Source of the DNA: Pleionea litopenaei | Lineage (GTDB): Bacteria; Pseudomonadota; Gammaproteobacteria; Enterobacterales; Kangiellaceae | NCBI RefSeq assembly: GCF_031198435.1 | Contig: NZ_CP133548.1 | Coordinates: 1,490,501-1,554,500, forward strand | Length of the DNA stretch: 64,000 nucleotides | Direction of reading: 5' to 3' | Position numbers and translations under genes: made by a program | In this document: positions 57,286 to 64,000 of the stretch, piece by piece | Position numbering within the stretch: the stretch's first letter is position 1 | Layout: the number at the start of each line of letters is the position of its first letter | The notes under the pieces: generated by a model | What the model saw: the letters and a program-made list of their open reading frames with translations, nothing else | Told to the model about the DNA's origin: nothing | The model's database searches: none

Positions 57286-58782
57286 TTATATGGCACTAGA
57301 GTATCTACGAGGAGTATTTTCCGCCTCCGAATCGGAAGTATCTAACTGCCGCACCGGTATAGCGGTAGTGCCTCCTGAAGCAGAAGCCAAAACAGAGTCG
57401 CCAAAAAAGTAGCGATCAAACGCCATGCAGATATTTCGAATCAGAAGCCGCCCCACTGGCGTTACTATGATATGAGAGTCAGATAGCTCTAATAACCCAT
57501 CCGCGGCATATTGTTGTAATGTTAACTTTGAATCTTCGAAATATTGCCAAAAATCTATTCCAGTTCGTTGTGAAAACTCTTCCGTAGCTAACTGAAAATT
57601 ACATATTAGCGCAAAAATGACTGAACGTCTGACTTCATCGTCTTTGCTTAATCCAGCACCTCGCCAGGTCGCTAGTTCACTGTGCTCAAGAGCCGCTTGA
57701 TAACTGGCTATTTCACGGTGGTTTTGCGCGTAAAGTCCCGGACTTCCGGAATTAGAGTGCAGCGCTGAAATTGAAGAAACGCCAAGACCGATTAAGTCAC
57801 AGTTTTCTTGCGTTGTGTAACCTTGAAAGTTTCGGTGCAGCACTCCCTGCTGTTGCGCTTTAGCTAATTCATCACTTGGTAGTGCAAAGTGATCCATACC
57901 GATATACTGGTATCCAGCTTGTTGCATTCTATCGATGGTTAAATGCAAAATATTCAACTTCTCTTTAGCGCTGGGTATCTGCTGATGATCAATGCGACGC
58001 TGTGGTGCAAACCTGTGCGGTAAGTGTGCGTAGTTAAAAACGGACAATCGATCGGGTCGTAGCTGGATCACTTGCTGCAAAGTTTTTTCAAACGTCGCAA
58101 CGGTTTGTAAAGGTAGTCCATAAATCAAATCGAAGCTTATCGACGAAAAGCCAATTTCTCTAGCTTTGTTCATCAATTCAGAGACTTGTTCAAACGACTG
58201 CTCACGATTCACCGCCGCTTGTACCCCCGGATTGAAATCCTGCACACCAAGACTCAAACGATTAAAACCGATTTCTCGAAGTTCATATAACTCATCAACC
58301 TTGAGTGTTCGTGGGTCAACTTCAATTGACGACTCTATTTCACTGTCATCGGCGAAAGTGAAATGTTTTTTCAACGTGTTCATTAATCTCGCTCGGTCAT
58401 CAGCGGTCAAATACGTCGGTGTTCCCCCACCCCAGTGCAACTGGGTCACAGTCTGACCGTTCAATTGCTTTGATATGGCAATGATTTCTCGTTCTAATGC
58501 ATCAAGGTAAGCCGCGACTCGCGTGTAATCGCGAGTAACCACCTTGTTACAGGCGCAGTAATAACAAACATGCCAGCAGAAAGGTATGTGCAAATATAAG
58601 CTCAAATTTCGCGACGCTGGGATGGCTGCGAGTGCAAGTCGATATTCATGGGTACCCACTGACTCGTTAAATTCCAGAGCCGTCGGATATGACGTATATC
58701 GCGGACCACTAACCGAATAGCGCTCAATTAGTTGGTCGTTCCATTGAACTGTTGGGCCAGGATAAAGGAGACCGTCTGCCAT
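57286..58782 (-). CDS. hemN: Oxygen-independent coproporphyrinogen III dehydrogenase
   Basis: 498 residues (E. coli 457). Radical-SAM site HIPFCWHVCYYCAC with Cys69, Cys73 and Cys76 holding the cluster, plus the extra Cys78 typical of HemN; WGGGTPTYL, EVDPRTL, GVQDFNP and YGLPLQT follow, then the HemN C-terminal domain with IGLGVSSIS. It decarboxylates coproporphyrinogen III to protoporphyrinogen IX without oxygen. A C-terminal tail of about 35 residues beyond FDRYF is Ser/Thr/Glu-rich and not typical. An FNR box lies upstream, and fnr is the next gene downstream on the same strand. Confidence 0.96.
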   Translation of the reverse strand: MADGLLYPGPTVQWNDQLIERYSVSGPRYTSYPTALEFNESVGTHEYRLALAAIPASRNLSLYLHIPFCWHVCYYCACNKVVTRDYTRVAAYLDALEREIIAISKQLNGQTVTQLHWGGGTPTYLTADDRARLMNTLKKHFTFADDSEIESSIEVDPRTLKVDELYELREIGFNRLSLGVQDFNPGVQAAVNREQSFEQVSELMNKAREIGFSSISFDLIYGLPLQTVATFEKTLQQVIQLRPDRLSVFNYAHLPHRFAPQRRIDHQQIPSAKEKLNILHLTIDRMQQAGYQYIGMDHFALPSDELAKAQQQGVLHRNFQGYTTQENCDLIGLGVSSISALHSNSGSPGLYAQNHREIASYQAALEHSELATWRGAGLSKDDEVRRSVIFALICNFQLATEEFSQRTGIDFWQYFEDSKLTLQQYAADGLLELSDSHIIVTPVGRLLIRNICMAFDRYFFGDSVLASASGGTTAIPVRQLDTSDSEAENTPRRYSSAI

Positions 58783-58818
58783 GGTGTTGTTCCAATGAAT
58801 TTAAACTATGGAAAACAG

Positions 58819-58858
58819 TCTATATGATTTGTTGGGGTGATTATTTGATCTCGATCAG
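58819..58858 (-). promoter_or_regulatory. FNR box with class II spacing upstream of hemN
   Basis: TTGAT-CTCG-ATCAG (58845-58858, plus-strand reading) matches TTGAT-N4-ATCAA at 9 of 10 positions. On the minus strand TATAGA (58819-58824) lies with its centre 30 bases from the box centre, placing the box near -41.5 from a start around 58811. This is the standard position for FNR activation. Confidence 0.75.
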
Positions 58859-58890
58859 GCCGTTGTCGGAAAGCCCCAGAGACAACGCGT

Positions 58891-59832
58891 TCATGCTTTT
58901 TTAAAAAAGCGACTGCCTAAATTAATAGCGCCAATGATTACCGAACCCGCGACTAACCCAACCAACGCATTAAACAACAATGGAACTAAGAACAGCACCG
59001 CACTAACGCCAACGGATGTTCCACTGAGGTATTGCTCGATGGTCAGCAGAGTCTCCGCGAGTGAATGCCAGCCATGAACCAAAATGCCACCACCAACAAG
59101 AAACATGGCTAATGTTCCAGCAATGGCTAACAACTTCATTAAAACGGGAGCAAAAGCAAGCATACCTCGACCTAATGCTCTTAAGAATCCACGCCAAAGA
59201 CTAGCACCCGTCAGCTTAATCAGATAGAAACCCGCGTCGTCGAGCTTCACAATGCCAGCAACCAACCCATATACAAACACCGTCATCGCTAGTGCAATCG
59301 CCGAAACCACGCTAACTTGAGTAACAAATGCCGATTCAGCTACCGTACCTAAAGCAATCACAATAATTTCAGCCGATAATATGAAGTCGGTTCTAATCGC
59401 TCCTTTTATTTTATTTTTTTCAAAATCAACCATATTGATCGATGGATCGTGCAGTGCTTTCACCACGTCTTGCTTTTGTTGCTGGTCTTTCTCTTTATGA
59501 AACAGTTTATGAAATACCTTTTCGCAGCCTTCGTAACATAAAAACGCACCGCCTAGCATAAGTAAAGGCGTGATTAACCAAGGCAGAAAAGCGGAAATCA
59601 ATAAAGCCGCGGGAACCAAAATCAACTTGTTAACAAATGACCCTTTTGCCACCGCCCAGACGACTGGAATTTCACGCTCTGCTCTAACACCCGAAACCTG
59701 TTCAGCGTTCAGTGCGAGATCATCGCCTAATACGCCTGCAGTTTTCTTCACTGCAACTTTTGACATAACCGCAACGTCATCCAGTACCGTTGCAATATCG
59801 TCGAGTAACGTAAGTAAGCTAGCTCCGGCCAT
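58891..59832 (-). CDS. DUF808 (YedI-type) inner-membrane protein
   Basis: 313 residues. The start [27 protein letters not shown] and the [14 protein letters not shown] segment are the DUF808 signature; about six to seven transmembrane helices follow, with [21 protein letters not shown] in the middle. Function of the family is not established. It lies on the same strand as hemN, about 108 bases upstream; the FNR box and hemN promoter lie in the gap. Confidence 0.92.
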   Translation of the reverse strand: MAGASLLTLLDDIATVLDDVAVMSKVAVKKTAGVLGDDLALNAEQVSGVRAEREIPVVWAVAKGSFVNKLILVPAALLISAFLPWLITPLLMLGGAFLCYEGCEKVFHKLFHKEKDQQQKQDVVKALHDPSINMVDFEKNKIKGAIRTDFILSAEIIVIALGTVAESAFVTQVSVVSAIALAMTVFVYGLVAGIVKLDDAGFYLIKLTGASLWRGFLRALGRGMLAFAPVLMKLLAIAGTLAMFLVGGGILVHGWHSLAETLLTIEQYLSGTSVGVSAVLFLVPLLFNALVGLVAGSVIIGAINLGSRFFKKA

Positions 59833-59965
59833 AATCGGTCCTTTTAGTAAAACAAGATAAATCTATCAGTCGTTGATAATAACGAGAAACAAGGGATAAT
59901 ATCCAACAATAAAATTTCCAACAATGAATAGTGATTCATTTTATTTTAAATAGCGAAGAGAATTC

Positions 59966-61072
59966 ATGCGTTTGATTACCCTAAATCCTACACTCGCGAC
60001 CTGGCTGATACTAACAGCAACATTTGTAGGTATCATTCAACCGGCTTCTGCAACACAGACAAAAGTGGATCATTCTTCGAATCAGCTAATCATTTTACTC
60101 TATCACCACATCGCCAATGACACGCCTGCAGCGACGAGTACCAAGCCGGAGCAGTTCCAACAACACCTCAAATACTTGCACGATCAAAACTTTCAAGTCG
60201 TCGACTTAGTCAGCGCTCTTAATCGATTATATTCCGGACAACCACTGCCCTCCAAAGCGGTCGCTATAACCTTTGACGATGGTTACGACTCTATCTTCAC
60301 TCAAGCTTGGCCATTATTAAAACGCTATAATTATCCGTTCACTGTGATGGTAACCACTGACCCAATCGATAAAAAATTCTCATCAATGATGACTTGGCAA
60401 CAGCTAAATCAACTACAGTCAGCGGGAGTCACTATTGCCAATCATACTTTGACTCATCCTCATCTAATAGGCGTATCAGAACAAAAGCTGCAACAGGAAT
60501 ACATGGCTGCACAGCAACGCTTAACTGAGAAGTTGAAACAAAAACCACCATCGTTATTTGCTTATCCGTACGGTGAATACACTCGAGAACAAGCGCAGTG
60601 GTTCGCCCAACGAAAAATATTCGCGCTAGCGCAACACTCAGGACCGGTTTCCATTGCCAGTAATCCACAGGCATTACCTAGGTTCTCATTCTCAGGGCTG
60701 TATGCGAAAATGGAACAGTTCGAGCTGAAGCTCGGCACCGTCGCTTTGCCGGTCATAAACCAAATCGACTATCAGCCTTATTATGAAAAATCACAACGTG
60801 TATTCAACCTAACTTTTAATGCGTCCGAGATTCAAGCAAGTGCAATTAATTGCTTTTTTCAAGGTCAACCCGTGGCATCGATTAGCGCGTCTACACCGAA
60901 GAATGAAAGCCTCAAAACCCACTCACAGTCGATAACTATTCAACTAAATCAATCGCCACCTCCCGGACGATCTCGTATCAATTGCACCGCTCCTCGCTCC
61001 AATCAAAAGGGTTATTATTGGCACTCAATCCCTATCTTTACTCAACCAGAATCGAAACAGTGGCCAGACTGA
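59966..61072 (+). CDS. Exported polysaccharide deacetylase (NodB/PgaB-like)
   Basis: 368 residues. A signal peptide ends near ASATQ (about residue 30). The NodB domain (about 40-230) has AITFDDGYDS with the catalytic Asp-Asp, NHTLTHPHL with the metal histidines, and FAYPYGEYT. The LLYHHI and 'FQQHLKYLHDQNFQVVDL' layout matches PgaB/IcaB-type N-deacetylases. The C-terminal 130 residues form a separate, beta-rich domain with two cysteines (about 293 and 343) of unknown role. It probably deacetylates an extracellular or cell-wall polysaccharide. No synthase gene is adjacent. Confidence 0.9.
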   Translation: MRLITLNPTLATWLILTATFVGIIQPASATQTKVDHSSNQLIILLYHHIANDTPAATSTKPEQFQQHLKYLHDQNFQVVDLVSALNRLYSGQPLPSKAVAITFDDGYDSIFTQAWPLLKRYNYPFTVMVTTDPIDKKFSSMMTWQQLNQLQSAGVTIANHTLTHPHLIGVSEQKLQQEYMAAQQRLTEKLKQKPPSLFAYPYGEYTREQAQWFAQRKIFALAQHSGPVSIASNPQALPRFSFSGLYAKMEQFELKLGTVALPVINQIDYQPYYEKSQRVFNLTFNASEIQASAINCFFQGQPVASISASTPKNESLKTHSQSITIQLNQSPPPGRSRINCTAPRSNQKGYYWHSIPIFTQPESKQWPD

Positions 61073-61264
61073 ATCGTTCGCGAAAGGCTCGCGCAGTGAA
61101 TCTATCAATCAATTTGTAAAAAAGTATTTAAACCACCTATTCAACTAATTTTTTACCATTTAAATCAATATGTTACGCTAACCAATCAATTTAATCTCAA
61201 TACTCGCCTCCGCCTACTGAGTGTGCGAGACTAGACGCTTTGCTAGAAAATAAGAGATAACAAT

Positions 61265-64000
61265 ATGAAGAAGCTTAGCCTCAGCGGAATTGCCGCGACC
61301 ATGGCCGCTTTGATTTGCCAAACATCGATAGCGGATCAAACCAGTCATGTGTACGGAATACATGACCGCAGCATCAACAAAGTCGCATTTACCAACGCGA
61401 CCATTTTCACTCAACCGGGCTCGAAGATTAGTAACGCAACTTTAATTATTGATAATGGGCGCATCGTTAGTGTCAAAGAAAATGGCGCAGTACCAAAAGA
61501 TGCTAAAGTCGTCGATTTATCAGGGCATACCGTTTATCCGGGTTTCATCGATCCTTACAGCGACTATGTTTTTGGCGCTGCTAAAACAGAGTTTCGATGG
61601 GGAGAGCCACCGCAATACGAAGGAAAGCGCGAAGGCGGAAACGCCTGGAATGAAGCCATTCATTCTGAAATCGATTGGGTGAATAACTTTAAAGCTGACG
61701 GAAAAGCCGCGAAAAGTTACATCGACAACGGTTTCACAGCCGTGCAAACCGCCAAACTCGACGGCATTTTTCAAGGCCAAGGGGTCACCGTATCTCTTAA
61801 CGACGATATCGCCAACGATCTAATTTATCGAGCGAATGCGCGTCATTTCGCCAGCTTCAACAAAGGGAGCTCAAAGCAAAATTATCCTTCGTCGCTGATG
61901 GGAAGTATTGCTTTAATTAGACAAACTCTCAGCGATGCGAAGTGGTATCAATCAGCAAAAGGTAAAACCGATCATCTTATCACCGGAGAACCAGTTGAAT
62001 ATAATGCCGCTCTCGAAGAATTAAATGAACTGAACCAGTCTGGCGTTATTTTTAATGCCGAAGATAGTCTAAGTACCCTTCGTGCGGACCAACTGTTTGA
62101 CCAGTACCAACTCGATGTCACCTACATTGCCGACGGCTTAGAGTACGCACGAATCAGTGATATCAAAAAAGTTAATGCTACTTTTGTTGTGCCATTTAAC
62201 TTTCCAGAAAAACCCGATGTCAGTAGCTTTGAGTCGCAACTCGATACATCGTTAGCAGAATTACGTCATTGGGAACGAGCTCCAAGTAACCCTGCAACGC
62301 TAGCGGCCAATAAAATTCCATTTGCATTCACGCATTTCGGTTTACCGAAGAAAAATCAATTTTGGAGCAATGTTCGCAATGCGGTAAAGCATGGACTATC
62401 AGAAAAGGATGCATTAGCGGCGCTGACCACTGTACCCGCTAAAATAGCTGGCATTGATAAAGTTGCAGGAAGTATCGCTCCGGGTAAATACGCAGACTTC
62501 GTTATTACCGATGGTAATCTTTTTGAAAAAGCGTCCATTAAAAGTGTCTATTTAATGGGAAAAGAACAGTCTCTAAAACCAATTAACCCGAACGACTTTT
62601 CAGGTCAATATGGCATTGAAGTGGTTGGTCAGTCGTTGACTCTTTCACTTAATCAAGAGGGTGAAAAAATCTCTGGCGAACTGATTAAGAAAAGTGAATC
62701 AGAGGAAGAAAACACGAACATTAAATTCAAAGCGGAACTGTCAGCTAAAGAGCAATTGCAATTCAGTGCTGATCTTTCAGACTTGGATTTAGCGGGAACT
62801 TATCGCTTTAGCGCAAGGCTTAACAACAATGGCCTAGCCGTCGCGATGACCACGCCCGATCTTGGTAGAGCGTCTATTCAAGCAAACCGGCTTGATGAAC
62901 AATCGACCGAAAAAGAGAAAGAGAAAGATCAAACCAGTGACGCTATTTCTTACATCGGCAAAACGACCTATCCGAATCGAGCGTTTGGATTAACCGCTCA
63001 GCCTCAGCAGCAGAACCTGCACATTAAAAACGCTACGGTCTGGACTTCTGAAAAAGAGGGTCGCTTAGACAACACCGATATTTTGATTCGCAATGGAAAA
63101 ATCCGTGACATAGGTAAGAACCTTTCTACACCTAGTGGATACACCGTCATTGATGCGACAGGTAAGCATGTCACAGCAGGAATTATTGATGAACACTCTC
63201 ACATTGCTATCAGTAAAGGCGTTAATGAAGGTAGCGATGCCATTACTGCAGAAGTTCGGATTGGCGATGTGCTTAACCCTGAAGACATTAATATTTATCG
63301 AGCGATGGCAGGAGGAACCACAACGGCTCAGTTACTTCATGGCTCTGCAAACCCAATAGGCGGGCAAGCACAAGTCATCAAACTTCGTTGGGGTGAAAAC
63401 GCCGCAGGTCTAAAGTTTGACAAGGCACCGCCTTCCATTAAATTTGCATTGGGAGAAAATGTTAAACAAAGTAATTGGGGAGATAAATACACCATTCGGT
63501 ACCCACAAACTCGAATGGGTGTTGAGACTATTGTTCGAGATGCTTTTATTCGAGCTAAAGAATACAAGCAAAGCTTTGAAGAGTTCGACGATTTAAGTCG
63601 TTCAGAACAAAAGCGAACCGCTCCTCCGCGCCGAAACTATCGCCTTGATACGTTAAATGAAATTTTAGATCGACAAAGATTCGTTCACTCACATTCTTAT
63701 GTGGCTTCTGAAATTTTAAGTTTAATAAAAATCGCTGAAGACTTTGACTTCACCATTCAAACCTTTACTCATATTCTTGAGGGCTACAAAGTCGCCGATG
63801 AGATGGCGAAACACGGAGCCAGTGCTTCAACGTTTGCCGATTGGTGGGCGTATAAGTTTGAAGTGTACGATGCAATACCTGGCAATACTTGCTTAATGAT
63901 GAAAAACGGCGTCAATGTTTCTGTCAACTCAGACAGTGGTGATCTTATTCGTCGACTCAATACAGAGGCCGCCAAGTCAATTAACTACTGCGATATGAAG
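61265..64000 (+). CDS. Tandem amidohydrolase, N-terminal 912 residues (runs off the window)
   Basis: Open to the right edge in one frame. A signal peptide ends near SIADQ (about residue 22). Two amidohydrolase-superfamily halves are fused. The first (about 40-440) has GHTVYPGFIDPYSDYVFG, where the metal-binding HxH is replaced, and APGKYADFVITDGNLFE near its end. A beta-rich linker (about 445-590) contains a Lys/Glu-rich run. The second half (from about 580) has DATGKHVTAGIIDEHSHI with an intact HSH, TFTHILEGYKVADE and NSDSGDLIRRLNTEAAKS, typical of imidazolonepropionase-like hydrolases. Exported proteins of this type are common in marine gammaproteobacteria; the substrate is unknown. Confidence 0.88.
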   Translation, partial: MKKLSLSGIAATMAALICQTSIADQTSHVYGIHDRSINKVAFTNATIFTQPGSKISNATLIIDNGRIVSVKENGAVPKDAKVVDLSGHTVYPGFIDPYSDYVFGAAKTEFRWGEPPQYEGKREGGNAWNEAIHSEIDWVNNFKADGKAAKSYIDNGFTAVQTAKLDGIFQGQGVTVSLNDDIANDLIYRANARHFASFNKGSSKQNYPSSLMGSIALIRQTLSDAKWYQSAKGKTDHLITGEPVEYNAALEELNELNQSGVIFNAEDSLSTLRADQLFDQYQLDVTYIADGLEYARISDIKKVNATFVVPFNFPEKPDVSSFESQLDTSLAELRHWERAPSNPATLAANKIPFAFTHFGLPKKNQFWSNVRNAVKHGLSEKDALAALTTVPAKIAGIDKVAGSIAPGKYADFVITDGNLFEKASIKSVYLMGKEQSLKPINPNDFSGQYGIEVVGQSLTLSLNQEGEKISGELIKKSESEEENTNIKFKAELSAKEQLQFSADLSDLDLAGTYRFSARLNNNGLAVAMTTPDLGRASIQANRLDEQSTEKEKEKDQTSDAISYIGKTTYPNRAFGLTAQPQQQNLHIKNATVWTSEKEGRLDNTDILIRNGKIRDIGKNLSTPSGYTVIDATGKHVTAGIIDEHSHIAISKGVNEGSDAITAEVRIGDVLNPEDINIYRAMAGGTTTAQLLHGSANPIGGQAQVIKLRWGENAAGLKFDKAPPSIKFALGENVKQSNWGDKYTIRYPQTRMGVETIVRDAFIRAKEYKQSFEEFDDLSRSEQKRTAPPRRNYRLDTLNEILDRQRFVHSHSYVASEILSLIKIAEDFDFTIQTFTHILEGYKVADEMAKHGASASTFADWWAYKFEVYDAIPGNTCLMMKNGVNVSVNSDSGDLIRRLNTEAAKSINYCDMK

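Noticed and set aside
1-64000. Mobile elements, defence islands, tRNAs or phage genes
   Set aside because: XerD is the chromosomal dimer-resolution recombinase, and no transposase, integrase with att sites, toxin-antitoxin cassette, restriction enzyme or tRNA cloverleaf was recognised.

Overview
The window is a chromosomal segment of a gammaproteobacterium with moderate to low GC. I base this on gene order as well as on protein families: lepB-lepA-mucD-rseC-rseA-rpoE facing nadB, sdhE-ygfX facing ygfZ, a xerD-dsbC-recJ-prfB-lysS neighbourhood with extra genes inserted, rpsP-rimM-trmD-rplS next to ffh and ypjD-yfjD, and mpl-ubiX are all arrangements known from Escherichia, Pseudomonas and relatives. 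The secreted M61 peptidase, the double amidohydrolase, the MshQ-like surface protein and the pyrophosphate-type phosphofructokinase suggest a marine, protein-degrading lineage (Kangiella/Pleionea/Alteromonadales-like). That placement is inference. No tRNA, rRNA, CRISPR array, insertion sequence, prophage or integron was seen.

Layout. 1-5.6 kb (minus strand): signal peptidase and LepA, then the envelope-stress module of HtrA protease, RseC, anti-sigma factor and sigma-E, with a sigma-E-like promoter in front of rpoE and no rseB. 5.7-10 kb: nadB, ygfX/sdhE, ygfZ and an HDOD protein. 10-15.5 kb: a 1494-residue MshQ-like LamG/DUF6701 surface protein and a lipoprotein DsbA. 15.5-25.9 kb: lysS, prfB (with an intact programmed frameshift), two small exported proteins, recJ with an overlapping unknown gene, a Mth938-like protein, a lipoprotein DsbC, xerD, ogt and a small outer-membrane barrel. 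25.9-31.9 kb: the ribosomal/SRP block rplS-trmD-rimM-rpsP and ffh, then ypjD and yfjD. 31.9-44.6 kb: OsmC, a Tat-exported PhoD phosphatase behind a Pho-box-like site, a metallo-beta-lactamase-fold protein, mtaB, an M61 peptidase, a glycosyltransferase coupled to pyrC, a glycerophosphodiesterase, an aminotransferase and a hotdog-fold protein. 44.6-50.9 kb: an AddA/AddB-type helicase-nuclease pair. 51-64 kb: a GGDEF protein with a degenerate EAL domain, ubiX, a frameshifted mpl, PPi-type pfk, fnr/anr, hemN with an FNR box at class II spacing, DUF808, a polysaccharide deacetylase and the 5' part of a tandem amidohydrolase.

Nearly everything is core metabolism, information processing or envelope maintenance, and I found no clear case of a new multi-gene system. 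The parts that depart most from textbook arrangements are: loss of rseB from the sigma-E operon, lipid-anchored versions of both DsbA and DsbC, an mpl gene broken by one base in an A tract next to a 16-bp tandem repeat, a recurring habit of 15-18 bp tandem duplications at gene edges, a GGDEF protein with a catalytically dead EAL module, and three readable regulatory links (sigma-E to rpoE, PhoB to phoD, FNR to hemN).
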